A DNA stretch of 64,000 bases, taken from assembly GCF_031624635.1 (NCBI RefSeq), contig NZ_JAMQOQ010000005.1, forward strand, positions 124,001 to 188,000, read 5' to 3'. The notes under the pieces are model-generated. The model ran no database searches. It worked only from the letters and a program-made list of their open reading frames with translations, and was not told the origin of the DNA. The translations under genes were made by a program, and so were the position numbers. Each line of letters opens with the position of its first letter. The stretch's first letter is position 1. Below are positions 1 through 9,026 of this stretch, piece after piece. This stretch comes from Halogeometricum sp. S3BR5-2. Its GTDB lineage: Archaea; Halobacteriota; Halobacteria; Halobacteriales; Haloferacaceae.

Positions 1-153
1 AACGAGCACCTGGAAGACGACGAAGAAGAGCGCGAACCCGATCAGGTAGCCGATTTCGCCCCACCCGGAGACGGCGACCCACATGACCACCAGCGGCACG
101 AACGCCGCGAGGACGAGGAGCGCGAGGAGCGACAGCGGTGAACGCGTAGCCAT
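1..153 (-). CDS. Small hydrophobic membrane protein, C-terminus beyond window
   Basis: The reading frame starts with ATG at 153 on the minus strand and runs off the left edge, so only 51 N-terminal residues are visible. After a short basic start (MATRSP) it is almost entirely hydrophobic, with one membrane segment at about residues 7-24 and a second from about 35 on, joined by a short loop containing SGWGEIGY. No family is recognisable from this fragment. It lies tail-away from the GIDE-domain gene, which ends at 267. The calls of coding and membrane protein are sound; function is unknown. Confidence 0.6.
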   Translation of the reverse strand, partial: MATRSPLSLLALLVLAAFVPLVVMWVAVSGWGEIGYLIGFALFFVVFQVLV

Positions 154-266
154 CTCTCGGAGCTAGCGGCGGTGCGGTGATGAGGGTTTCTCTTCCCCCG
201 TTTCGTCGGGTGCACTGCGGCGCGTCGTACCCGCGAGAACCCGATGCCGACGAAACGGCTCTCGTT

Positions 267-1139
267 CTATACGAGACCCGCACCGACGGCGAGGGCGGCG
301 ACTCCGACGACGGCCGCGACGGCGGCGCCGAGGTACGCGTACCTGTACTGGCCGAAGGAGTCCGCGAGTTCCGCCTCGGATTTGTCGGAGATGATAAACT
401 GGCCGTCGTCGGGCGGCGTGACGACGACGTCCTCGGGTTTCAGGGGACGCGTCGCGTTCTCGACGGCGCGGGACCGGCCGAGGAGGTAGATTTCGTCGCC
501 CGGACCGAGCGTCCCCTCGTAGTAGCGTCGCTCGCCGTGTTCGTTCCCGACGTCGAGGACGTTGGTGATCGAATCGGTCTGCGTCGAGAGTCCCGCCTCG
601 CCGCGGACGAACTCCGCGATGCGCTCCGGGGGTTCGCTGTCCGGCGGGACGCTGGTCTCGACGGAGAAGCCGTCGAGCGGTGCGAGAACGTTGTCTGCGG
701 TCACGCCCGTCGAGAGGAGTCGGTCGACGTCGACCGCCCCCACCTGGATGTCGTGAATCCCGGTGCCGGAGGACGCGTCGTTCACGTGGTCGCCGACGTC
801 CACGCGGACGCGCCCGGTTCCGTCGTCGAGTTCGAAGGGGGTCGCGTAGACGCCCGTGGCGCGCGTCTCCCACATATCGGACCCGCCGCGCTCGTCCCAC
901 TCCTCGACTTCCCACGCCGAGAGCACGCTCTGCGCCCCCGTTATCGGAGCGTCGAACGGGTCGCTGGCGCGGACGGTCCCCTTGAGTTCGACGAGGCCCT
1001 CGCTTTTGATGTCCCGTACGTCGGTCGTCTCGGTGTCGCCGACGAGGGCGCTCCTGCGGTGTTGACGGCGACCGTAGACGCCCGCGAAGGCCGCGACGAC
1101 CAGTAGGACGGCGCCGACGGCGAGTAGTAGGGTGGACAT
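267..1139 (-). CDS. GIDE-domain (E3 ligase-like) membrane protein without RING
   Basis: 290 residues from the chosen ATG at 1139; an upstream in-frame start at 1187 would add 16 charged residues before the first membrane segment and is less likely. A transmembrane helix at about residues 3-25 is followed by a basic patch (RRQHRR), a long soluble region with the KSEGLVELKGTV and DPFDAPITGAQSVLS patterns typical of the GIDE domain, and a second helix at the extreme C-terminus. The family is named after mitochondrial MULAN/GIDE ubiquitin ligases. The archaeal version has the same membrane-GIDE-membrane plan but no C-terminal RING finger. Role in archaea unknown; a membrane-associated scaffolding or sensing role is only inference. 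Confidence 0.65.
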   Translation of the reverse strand: MSTLLLAVGAVLLVVAAFAGVYGRRQHRRSALVGDTETTDVRDIKSEGLVELKGTVRASDPFDAPITGAQSVLSAWEVEEWDERGGSDMWETRATGVYATPFELDDGTGRVRVDVGDHVNDASSGTGIHDIQVGAVDVDRLLSTGVTADNVLAPLDGFSVETSVPPDSEPPERIAEFVRGEAGLSTQTDSITNVLDVGNEHGERRYYEGTLGPGDEIYLLGRSRAVENATRPLKPEDVVVTPPDDGQFIISDKSEAELADSFGQYRYAYLGAAVAAVVGVAALAVGAGLV

Positions 1140-1298
1140 GTCTCGAACGCGTGTCGAGTCAATCCGCTGCCATAAGAGAGTGTTCAATCGGCGCGCGACC
1201 GGCCGCGTAGTTCCGACGCGGGAAGGCTAACTTCGCTCGCCGCAGCGCCGTCCGCGCGGTTCCAGAAGTCATATCCTCCCCCCCGGACACGAAGGGGT

Positions 1299-2294
1299 AT
1301 GGACGCGTACGACCTGATCACCCGGAACGCCGCCGAGGTGGTCACGGAGGACGAGGTACGTTCGTTAGCCGAGGACCCCGACGGGAAACGGGCCTACGTC
1401 GGCTACGAACCCTCTGGCGTCCTCCACATCGGTCACATGCTGACGGCGAACAAACTCATCGAGTTGCAGGAGGCCGGCTTCGAAATCGTCGTCCTCCTCG
1501 CGGACGTCCACGCCTACCTCAACGGGAAGGGGACGTTCGAGGAGATTCGCGAGACGGCCGACCGGATGCGCGAGCAGTTCGTCGCCTACGGCCTCGAGGA
1601 GTCGGACACCGAGTTCGTCCTCGGGTCGGAGTTCCAGTTGGACGAGGAGTACACGCTCGATTTACACGCCCTCGAACTGGAGACGAACCTCTCGCGGGCC
1701 GAGCGAGCGATGGCCGAGATACAGAGCGGCGACACTGCGACGGTGGCGCAGGCCGTCTACCCGCTGATGCAGGCGCTGGACATCGTCTACCTCGACGTTG
1801 ACCTCGCCATCGGCGGGATGGAACAGCGCAAGGTGCACATGCTGGCGCGCGACACCCTGCCGAGCATCGGCGCGGACGCGCCGACCTGTCTGCACACGCC
1901 GCTCATCGCCGACCTGTCGACGGGCGTCGGCAAGATGTCCTCCTCCGCGGGCGTCTCCATCTCGATGGAGGACTCGGAGGAGGAACTCCGCGAGAAGGTG
2001 AACAAGGCGTACTGCCCGCCGTCGCGGGACCCCGAACCCGACGGCGACGGGAACGACCGGGACAACCCGGTGCTCCAGATTTTCGAGTACCACGTCTTCC
2101 CCCGCTTCGGCGAAGTCGTCGTCGAACGCCCCGAGCAGTACGGCGGCGACCTGGAGTACGGCGACTACGAGTCGCTGGCCGCCGATTTGGACTCGGGCGA
2201 ACTCCACCCCGCCGACGCGAAGGGGGCGCTGGCGGAGTACCTGAACGAACTCGTCGCGCCGGGCCGCGAGAAGATCCGACAGCAGCGCTCGTAG
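1299..2294 (+). CDS. tyrS: Tyrosyl-tRNA synthetase
   Basis: 331-residue class I aminoacyl-tRNA synthetase of the short archaeal/eukaryotic TyrRS type. It charges tRNA-Tyr in the cytoplasm. The HIGH signature is at residues 43-46 and the KMSSS loop at 212-216 (GVGKMSSSAG). The segment YPLMQALDIVYLDVDLAIGG is the tyrosine-binding region that separates archaeal TyrRS from TrpRS. Length matches archaeal TyrRS, which lacks the bacterial C-terminal S4 domain. It is a single gene, followed 60 bp later by an unrelated hydrolase on the same strand. The ATG at 1299 is the only sensible start. Confidence 0.95.
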   Translation: MDAYDLITRNAAEVVTEDEVRSLAEDPDGKRAYVGYEPSGVLHIGHMLTANKLIELQEAGFEIVVLLADVHAYLNGKGTFEEIRETADRMREQFVAYGLEESDTEFVLGSEFQLDEEYTLDLHALELETNLSRAERAMAEIQSGDTATVAQAVYPLMQALDIVYLDVDLAIGGMEQRKVHMLARDTLPSIGADAPTCLHTPLIADLSTGVGKMSSSAGVSISMEDSEEELREKVNKAYCPPSRDPEPDGDGNDRDNPVLQIFEYHVFPRFGEVVVERPEQYGGDLEYGDYESLAADLDSGELHPADAKGALAEYLNELVAPGREKIRQQRS

Positions 2295-2357
2295 ACCCGA
2301 ACGTCCCTTTCCGGTGCACAAAGCTTCTCGGACCGTCCGCTCCCGCCTCGAACCGTG

Positions 2358-3158
2358 ATGAGCGACGGCCGGACGGACGGCGCGGAGTCGATACGGGTCG
2401 AACGCGGCCGCGAGGCGACCGACGAACTCGCCGTCGACACATACCGGCGCGAGGGCGTCGAGGGCGCCCCCGTCGTCGTCTTCGTCTACGGCGGCGCGTG
2501 GGAGTCCGGCGCGCGCGGGCAGTTCGCGCGGTGGGCGTTGGACGCCGCCGGACGCGGTCCGGCGAGCGAGGGCTTCGCCGCCGTCGAAATCGAGTACCGA
2601 CCGAGCGACGAGGCGACGTTCCCCGCGCAGATACGCGACGTGCGGGCGTGCCTGTCGTGGGTCCGAGAGAACGCCGAGCGGTTCGGCGGCGACCCCGACC
2701 GGGTGGCCGTCGTCGGCCACTCCGCGGGCGCGCATCTGGCGCTACTCGCGGCGCTGGCGCCGGAAGGTCCGTTCGGCGGCGAGTACGACCCCGAACCGAC
2801 CGTTCACGCCGCCGTGGGAATCAGCGGCCCGTACGACCTGCGCGCCGATTCCGACGAGGACGGCGTGGTGCGGCGGTTCCTCGGCGGGAGCGTAGAGGAG
2901 ATTCCGGAGCGGTACGCGGCGGCGTCGCCGGTTACGCACGTCGCCGCGGACGCGCCGCCGACGTTCCTCCTGCACGGCGAGGCGGACGGGACGGTGCCCG
3001 TCGAGTCCTCCGAGGAGATGGCGGCGAAACTGGAGGAGGCGGGGGCGACGACGAGACTGCGGACCGACGCGGGGGCCGACCACGTCTACCTGCACTCCTC
3101 CTACTGGTACCCCGAGATTCGTGAGTCGGTGTTCTCGTGGCTCCGCGAGACCCTGTAA
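2358..3158 (+). CDS. Alpha/beta hydrolase (esterase-like)
   Basis: 266 residues with the alpha/beta-hydrolase order of motifs: a YGGAWESG oxyanion-hole segment near residue 45 (equivalent to HGGG/HGGW of the lipase-esterase group), the nucleophile elbow GHSAG with Ser122, a DGTVP segment supplying the acidic residue, and a late GADHVYLH histidine. This predicts a cytoplasmic serine esterase or peptidase acting on small esters or amides; no substrate can be assigned. ATG at 2358 is preferred over the GTG immediately before it. It converges on the small membrane gene that ends at 3166. Confidence 0.85.
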   Translation: MSDGRTDGAESIRVERGREATDELAVDTYRREGVEGAPVVVFVYGGAWESGARGQFARWALDAAGRGPASEGFAAVEIEYRPSDEATFPAQIRDVRACLSWVRENAERFGGDPDRVAVVGHSAGAHLALLAALAPEGPFGGEYDPEPTVHAAVGISGPYDLRADSDEDGVVRRFLGGSVEEIPERYAAASPVTHVAADAPPTFLLHGEADGTVPVESSEEMAAKLEEAGATTRLRTDAGADHVYLHSSYWYPEIRESVFSWLRETL

Positions 3159-3165
3159 TCACGGT

Positions 3166-3345
3166 TCACATCATCCCGAACGCGCCCATCGCCGACTGGA
3201 TGAGGCCGGAGGCGACGAGGCCGAGACCGGCGATGACCAGGGCGAGGCCGGCGGCGACGACGGGGGAACTGTAGGCGACGAGCGCGATGCCGACGACGAG
3301 GAGAACGACGCCCGCGATGCCTTTCGTACCGAGTTTGTCGAGCAT
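3166..3345 (-). CDS. Small two-helix membrane protein
   Basis: 59 residues from the ATG at 3345 (MLDKLGTKG); an upstream in-frame start at 3369 would add eight residues of weak quality. After the basic start there are two hydrophobic segments of about 20 residues each, separated by a short Ser-Ser-Pro turn, ending in a Gly/Met-rich tail. It resembles the small haloarchaeal membrane families that carry only DUF names. No function can be inferred. It ends 7 bp from the convergent hydrolase gene. Confidence 0.65.
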   Translation of the reverse strand: MLDKLGTKGIAGVVLLVVGIALVAYSSPVVAAGLALVIAGLGLVASGLIQSAMGAFGMM

Positions 3346-3437
3346 ACCGCCGCTCGCCGCGACAGTCACCTAAACGTACCGTTCCGGGACGCGAACGAAC
3401 GGGCGGTTTTAAACGAAGCGAGGACCAATGCGACCCC

Positions 3438-3728
3438 ATGAGCGACAACGAAAACGCGGGTCAGCGCGACCTGCGGATGCCCGAGGGCGACGAGGTGTTC
3501 GCTGTCGTGGAGGAGATGCTCGGGGCAAACCGCATCAAGGTGCGCTGCGCCGACGGCGTCGAACGGACGGCCAGAATCCCCGGCCGGATGCAAAAGCGCA
3601 TCTGGATTCGGGAGGGCGACGTCGTTCTCGTCGACCCGTGGGACTGGCAGGACGAGAAAGGCGACGTGGAGTGGCGCTACGAGAAGGCCGAGGCCGACCA
3701 ACTCCGCGACGAGGGCCACATCGCCTGA
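3438..3728 (+). CDS. eif1A: Translation initiation factor eIF-1A
   Basis: 96-residue archaeal aIF1A with the S1-like OB fold: the segments [20 protein letters not shown] and [15 protein letters not shown] match the RNA-binding face of eIF1A. It occupies the A site of the small subunit during initiation and promotes mRNA scanning or binding. It is the first gene of the eIF1A-RIO1-KH group on the plus strand, an arrangement common in archaea that joins initiation with small-subunit maturation. A pyrimidine-rich tract follows the stop codon, so it may be transcribed as its own unit. Confidence 0.95.
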   Translation: MSDNENAGQRDLRMPEGDEVFAVVEEMLGANRIKVRCADGVERTARIPGRMQKRIWIREGDVVLVDPWDWQDEKGDVEWRYEKAEADQLRDEGHIA

Positions 3729-3737
3729 ATTCGCGAC

Positions 3738-3771
3738 CCGTCTCTCGCCTCTTTTCCTCCCCCTCCCCGCC
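3738..3771 (+). terminator. Pyrimidine-rich tract after eif1A
   Basis: About ten bases after the eIF1A stop codon the plus strand becomes almost pure C and T with a TTTT run (CTCTTTTCCTCCCCC) and no hairpin. Archaeal intrinsic termination needs oligo-T stretches rather than a stem-loop, so this is a plausible terminator. The functional call is inference. Confidence 0.45.
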
Positions 3772-3821
3772 GGCGCGGCGACCTGTGGGGTTTTCAGGGT
3801 CCGTCCCGTACGTCGACGTAG

Positions 3822-4730
3822 ATGACCGAGAGCGACGAGTTCGGCCTCATCGCGCCGGACGAGGCGGACACGCCGGGAGACGAGTGGGAGGAGATAGACG
3901 TCTCCGACACGGAAGCCGACCGCATCGCCCGAAAGCGCGACCGCGAGTTCGACGACTTCCGGAAGCGTCTGAAGGACGCCGACCAGTTCAAAGTCGAGCA
4001 GTCGGTGTTCGACGACGCGACGTTCGCCGCCATCTACAAACTCGTTCAGGACGGCCACGTCGAGGCGTTCGGCGGCCCCATCTCGACGGGTAAGGAGGCG
4101 AACGTCTACGAGGCCCTCGGCCCCGACGACACCGACGTCGCGATCAAAATCTATCGGATAAACGCCTCGAACTTCCGCCACATGCGCGACTACCTCGAGG
4201 GCGACCCGCGCTTCGAGGGCATCGGCAACGACAAGAAGCGCGTCGTCCTCGCGTGGACGCAGAAGGAGTTCGCCAACCTCTCGCGCGCCCGCCGGGCCGG
4301 CGTTCGGGTACCGGAACCCATCGCCGTCGAGCGCAACGTCCTCGTGATGGAACTCGTGGGGTTGGTCGAAGACCGGGCGCGCAGACTCGCGGAGGTGAAC
4401 GTCGAAAACCCCGAAACGGCCTACCAAGTCGTCCGCGAGTACATGCGACGGCTCTACTCCGCCGGCCTCGTCCACGGCGACCTCTCGGAGTACAACATGA
4501 TCATCCACGACGGCGAACTCGTCGTCATCGACCTCGGGCAGGCCGTCACCGTCCACCACCCGAACGCCGACGAGTTCCTGCGACGGGACTGCCGCAACGT
4601 GGCGAAGTTCTTCTCGCGGCAGGGCACCGACACCTCCTCCGCCGACCTGTACGAGTTCGTCACCGACGCGGAGGCGGACCCGACGGGCGACCCCGAAGTC
4701 GAGGGCCGCGAGGCCGGCGGGGGGAACTGA
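3822..4730 (+). CDS. rio1: RIO1-type serine/threonine kinase
   Basis: 302 residues. The N-terminal third is acidic; the kinase core begins with the ATP loop STGKEANVYEAL at about residue 88, followed by the lysine in VAIKIYRI, the catalytic loop HGDLSEYN and the metal-binding IDLGQAV. That set, and the absence of the classical activation segment, is diagnostic of RIO kinases; the STGKEANVY loop is the RIO1 form. RIO1 acts in late 40S/30S maturation as an ATPase switch. It lies between eIF1A and the KH-domain protein, both of which touch the small subunit. Confidence 0.93.
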   Translation: MTESDEFGLIAPDEADTPGDEWEEIDVSDTEADRIARKRDREFDDFRKRLKDADQFKVEQSVFDDATFAAIYKLVQDGHVEAFGGPISTGKEANVYEALGPDDTDVAIKIYRINASNFRHMRDYLEGDPRFEGIGNDKKRVVLAWTQKEFANLSRARRAGVRVPEPIAVERNVLVMELVGLVEDRARRLAEVNVENPETAYQVVREYMRRLYSAGLVHGDLSEYNMIIHDGELVVIDLGQAVTVHHPNADEFLRRDCRNVAKFFSRQGTDTSSADLYEFVTDAEADPTGDPEVEGREAGGGN

Positions 4731-4819
4731 CTCGGAACCACTACGACGCCACGAGACGCGCCCGCACGGCCCGAACCGACGGAAAAACTCTTAAACCGCT
4801 TCGTCGGATAGCGAGGGGT

Positions 4820-5362
4820 ATGCAACACGTGAAGGTCCCGCAGGACCGTATCGGCGTCCTCATCGGCGAGGGCGGCGAGACGATGCGCGAGATAGAGCGT
4901 CGGGCCGAGGTTCGTCTGGATATCGACTCCGAAACCGGCGCCGTCGCCATCGACGAAGTCGGGGACCCCGTCGCGGGGATGCTCGCGCCCGACATCGTCC
5001 GCGCGGTCGGTCGCGGGTTCACGCCCGAAGCGGCGCTCTCGCTTCTCGACGACGACATGCGGACGTTCGAACTCATCGACTTACAGCAGCACACACGAAA
5101 CAAGAACGACCTCCAGCGACAGAAAGGCCGACTCATCGGCGAGAACGGCCGGACGCGCGAACTGATGGAGGAACTGTCGGGCGCGGAAGTCGTCATCCGC
5201 GGCACGACGCTCGGCATCATCGGCCAACCCGAGGAGGTGGAGGCCGTCCGCCGCGCCACGGGAATGCTCCTCGACGGCGCGCCGCACGGCGCCGTCTACT
5301 CGTTCCTCGAACGCAAACACAACGAACTGACGCGAGACTTCGACGTTCAGCCCTCGGACTAA
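4820..5362 (+). CDS. KH-domain RNA-processing protein (Dim2/Pno1/Krr1-like)
   Basis: 180 residues from the ATG at 4820; a longer in-frame extension upstream covers the end of rio1 and is not credible. Two KH domains are visible: KH1 with RIGVLIGEGGETMREIE (GEGG loop) and KH2 with GRLIGENGRTRELMEEL (GENG loop). Archaeal homologues of Pno1/Dim2 bind the 3' end of pre-16S rRNA and cooperate with the Nob1 endonuclease. Placement directly after rio1 (89 bp) supports a joint role in small-subunit maturation. Strong call on family; the exact partner in this organism is inference. Confidence 0.9.
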   Translation: MQHVKVPQDRIGVLIGEGGETMREIERRAEVRLDIDSETGAVAIDEVGDPVAGMLAPDIVRAVGRGFTPEAALSLLDDDMRTFELIDLQQHTRNKNDLQRQKGRLIGENGRTRELMEELSGAEVVIRGTTLGIIGQPEEVEAVRRATGMLLDGAPHGAVYSFLERKHNELTRDFDVQPSD

Positions 5363-5390
5363 CCCGTCGACCGACGGGGTCCGACGACGA

Positions 5391-5420
5391 CCTTCTGCCG
5401 TCCCCCGTTCTGCCCCTTTT
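5391..5420 (+). terminator. Pyrimidine-rich tract after the KH gene
   Basis: Downstream of the KH stop codon a C/T-rich stretch ends in CCCCTTTT. It precedes the thermosome promoter and has no stem-loop. Likely an archaeal T-tract terminator, by inference from base composition only. Confidence 0.4.
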
Positions 5421-5440
5421 AGACTCCCGGCCGGGCCTCG

Positions 5441-5566
5441 AAAATAGTATATATAGGCATGTTTTCGTGCCACGTCCTATCATGCAAATAGCGGCCCCGT
5501 ACCCCGGTTTTGTCGAGCGCGGTGAGAAACTTTTTTATAGAATCGCAAACAACCAATCGGCTGAAT
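5441..5566 (+). promoter_or_regulatory. Thermosome promoter with two TATA-like boxes
   Basis: Two box A-like elements lie in AT-rich sequence that contrasts with the surrounding GC-rich DNA: AGTATATATA at 5445-5454 and TTTTTTATAG at 5531-5540. The second is about 30 nt upstream of the ATG at 5567, the spacing expected for a leaderless or nearly leaderless transcript. The upstream box is preceded by CGAAAAT. Haloarchaeal chaperonin genes are known to be heat-inducible; whether either box mediates that here is inference. Confidence 0.6.
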
Positions 5567-7258
<1,692 letters not shown>

Positions 7259-7432
7259 GCTCCCGCAGTACACGCCTTACACCACCCACCCCAGACAAGC
7301 CTCGAATCGTCGCGCAACCGTCGGCCGCAGGCCGAACGAATCCGATTTCTTTCGACACGGACCCGGGAGCGGCGCGTCACGTCGTCGTGAGGCGGAGCAA
7401 CGTACAACACGGTCGCGCCCGTAGCGGCCGCT

Positions 7433-7540
7433 ATGGGTGACCGCGCCTGCTACCGCGAGTTCTGTCCCGACTGCGACGCGCAGGTGACGATAGTCGACGA
7501 GGAGTGTCCCGAGTGCGGGCGGGAGTTGGAGATTCGATAG
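7433..7540 (+). CDS. 35-residue CPxC zinc-finger micro-protein
   Basis: A short frame from ATG 7433 to TAG 7540 encodes a peptide with two paired-cysteine knuckles, CPDC at residues 11-14 and CPECG at 25-29, separated by an acidic linker; an additional Cys is at residue 6. This matches the rubredoxin/zinc-ribbon-like micro-proteins that are abundant in haloarchaea, and the codon choice is typical of the neighbourhood. Such proteins are thought to bind one zinc ion and some have regulatory roles; no specific role can be given. It stands alone between the thermosome and a lipoprotein gene. Confidence 0.7.
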   Translation: MGDRACYREFCPDCDAQVTIVDEECPECGRELEIR

Positions 7541-7627
7541 CCACGAGACGCGTCGACCCGATTCTTCGGCCGATGCTACTGGCCGTAATTATTATTCAGT
7601 TATCGATTGATTGTTTGTGGCGTTCCA

Positions 7628-8161
7628 ATGACTAGAACTCGTCGGGCGGTCGTCAGAGGTGTCGGAATCGCCGCGCTCGCCGGTCTCGCCGGATGTTCGG
7701 GAAACAGCGGAAGCGGCGGCGAAACGACGAGCGAGGCCGGGACGGGAACCGGAACGGAGACGGCGTCGTCGGGCGGAGGCGAATCCGTCGAGGGGAGCGT
7801 CAGGTCCTCTTCGACTCCCTTGGAGATAACCGAGCAGACGTACTTCGAGCAGGAGAACGTCGTCGGAGTCTCCGGGTCCGTCGAGAACACCGGCGATTCG
7901 ACGTACAGCCTCGTGAAGGTGCATCTCTCGCCGATGGAAGACGACGACCCTCGCGGGAAGTTCTTCGCGACGACGGAGACGCAGAACGTCGACCAGTTGG
8001 GTCCGGGCGAGACGTGGAACTTCGTGGTCGCGTTCGACAAGTCGTCGATAGAGTCGTTCAACCAGTACGAAGTGTGGGTGACCGGCCTGCAGCAGAGCGA
8101 GACGGGCAACGGGACGGGCACGGCGAGCGGCGGCACGGAAACCGCAGCCTCGTTTGAGTAG
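7628..8161 (+). CDS. Secreted lipoprotein with FxLYD-like domain
   Basis: 177 residues from ATG 7628 (MTRTRRAVVRG), chosen because the twin-arginine pair, hydrophobic stretch and lipobox LAGC follow at once; this points to Tat export and lipid anchoring at the cysteine near residue 22. A Gly/Ser/Thr-rich linker follows, then a beta-rich domain with VVGVSGSVENTGDSTYSLVK and a WNFVVAF segment, the pattern of FxLYD domains found in haloarchaeal surface lipoproteins. It ends in a second Gly/Thr-rich tail. AT-rich sequence with TAATTATTATT lies just upstream. Ligand or partner unknown. Confidence 0.75.
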   Translation: MTRTRRAVVRGVGIAALAGLAGCSGNSGSGGETTSEAGTGTGTETASSGGGESVEGSVRSSSTPLEITEQTYFEQENVVGVSGSVENTGDSTYSLVKVHLSPMEDDDPRGKFFATTETQNVDQLGPGETWNFVVAFDKSSIESFNQYEVWVTGLQQSETGNGTGTASGGTETAASFE

Positions 8162-8234
8162 CGGAGAACCCTCGGACGGTTTCGAAGCCCCCGACGCTCC
8201 GCCCGGCAGAAAATGAGAGAAGAGCGCGACGGGA

Positions 8235-8259
8235 CCTCCGCGAACGAAGTGAGCGGAGG
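8235..8259. repeat. GC-rich inverted repeat
   Basis: CCTCCGC at 8235-8241 and GCGGAGG at 8253-8259 form a perfect 7-bp stem around the loop GAACGAAGTGA. It sits between the lipoprotein stop and the 3' end of the tRNA gene, downstream of both. The GAACGAAGTGAGC type of sequence recurs around 33250 and near 58130 in this window, so it belongs to a class of dispersed hairpins rather than to one gene. Confidence 0.5.
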
Positions 8260-8285
8260 GTCGTCGCGCGAGCGACCGAAGGGAG

Positions 8286-8389
8286 CGAGCGCGACGGGAT
8301 TCGAACCCGCGACCATCGGATGTCTTCCCCCAGCAGAATCCTGCGTGGGGATAGAAGTCCGACGCTCTGTCCGACTGAGCTACGCGCCC
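8286..8389 (-). tRNA. tRNA-Arg (UCU anticodon) with intron
   Basis: Reading the minus strand from 8389, all cloverleaf parts can be laid out: acceptor stem GGGCGCG with CGCGCTC, D arm GCTC/GAGC, anticodon stem TCGGA/TCCGA, anticodon loop C-T-TCT-A-A, T arm GCGGG-TTCGAAT-CCCGT and discriminator G. The mature molecule is 74 nt; the CCA end is not encoded. The anticodon UCU reads AGA/AGG arginine codons. A 30-nt intron interrupts the loop after position 37, the canonical archaeal site. Confidence 0.93.
8322..8351 (-). other. tRNA-Arg intron with bulge-helix-bulge splice motif
   Basis: At the exon-intron junctions CTTC of the 5' exon pairs with GAAG at the end of the intron to give the 4-bp central helix. 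The 3-nt bulges TAT and ACA flank it and are each cut after the second base, and CCCC/GGGG closes the intron hairpin. This is the textbook substrate of the archaeal tRNA splicing endonuclease. The intron also holds an inner GCAG/CTGC stem. Confidence 0.88.
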
Positions 8390-8441
8390 TCGTCCGGACT
8401 AATCAGCCGACCGTTCAAAAGCCATGCGGGTTCCGTCCGCG

Positions 8442-8819
8442 TCAGCCGTGGAAGCGGTACAGCGACGTGACGAACGGCAGGCGGTTGAGCATCCAGTAGG
8501 CGACGGGCAGGCCGACGACCGTTATGGCCAGGAACGCCGCCAGATTGGCCCAAAAGAAACTGAGCCACCAGCCGACGAGGACGAAGTAGACGGCGCGGAC
8601 GAGGAGCGAGCGCTGGCCGCGCGCGGATTCGGGCGCCGACAGCGACCGCGGTTCCTTCAGCGTCAGGACGGTCGGGACGAGATTTATCACCTTGATGCCG
8701 ATGGGGAGGAGAATCACGGTGGCGTTCAGCGCCCACGCGGCGTTGATGACGACGGGCGTCGCCCACCAGCCGACGAGCAGGAACCACAGCGCGCGGACCA
8801 GCAGGGAGCGTTCGTTCAT
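8442..8819 (-). CDS. YccF-domain membrane protein
   Basis: 125 residues from ATG 8819; the longer in-frame extension to 8978 is basic, low-quality sequence crossing a dispersed repeat and was rejected. The protein contains an internal duplication: RSLLVRALWFLLVGWWAT near the start and RSLLVRAVYFVLVGWWLS in the second half. Each is followed by a hydrophobic segment, giving four membrane helices in two YccF repeats. YccF (DUF307) proteins are inner-membrane proteins of unknown function. It lies between the tRNA gene (same strand) and the divergent UPF0200 gene. Confidence 0.8.
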   Translation of the reverse strand: MNERSLLVRALWFLLVGWWATPVVINAAWALNATVILLPIGIKVINLVPTVLTLKEPRSLSAPESARGQRSLLVRAVYFVLVGWWLSFFWANLAAFLAITVVGLPVAYWMLNRLPFVTSLYRFHG

Positions 8820-8920
8820 ACGAAGAGAGAGTCGCTCGGAGGAGAAATGGTCGTCGGAAAATCGTCTGCGGGAAAGAGTCGGCGGTCGAACCGCGAGCGA
8901 CCGGAGGGAGCGAGCGGCTC

Positions 8921-8990
8921 TTTTTTGGTCCAGCTTTTTGCAACGAGTGGTGCGCCGAAGGCGCACCCGAGTCAGCAAAAAGGTGGAGCG
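8921..8990. repeat. Dispersed hairpin element, copy 1
   Basis: The segment opens with TTTTGGTCCAGCTTTTTGC (8923-8941), contains an inner perfect stem TGCGCC-GAA-GGCGCA (8951-8965), and closes with GCAAAAAGGTGG (8975-8986). The outer arms TTTTTGC and GCAAAAA pair, so the whole element folds as a nested hairpin. A related element with the same outer words lies at 33324-33383. It occupies the gap between the YccF gene and the UPF0200 gene. Confidence 0.55.
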
Positions 8991-9026
8991 GCAGCCCTAA
9001 GTCCGACAGACGAGAAGCGAGCGACG

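Noticed and set aside
8820-9026. Longer N-termini for the YccF and UPF0200 genes
   Set aside because: Both extensions read across the dispersed hairpin element and lack family similarity.
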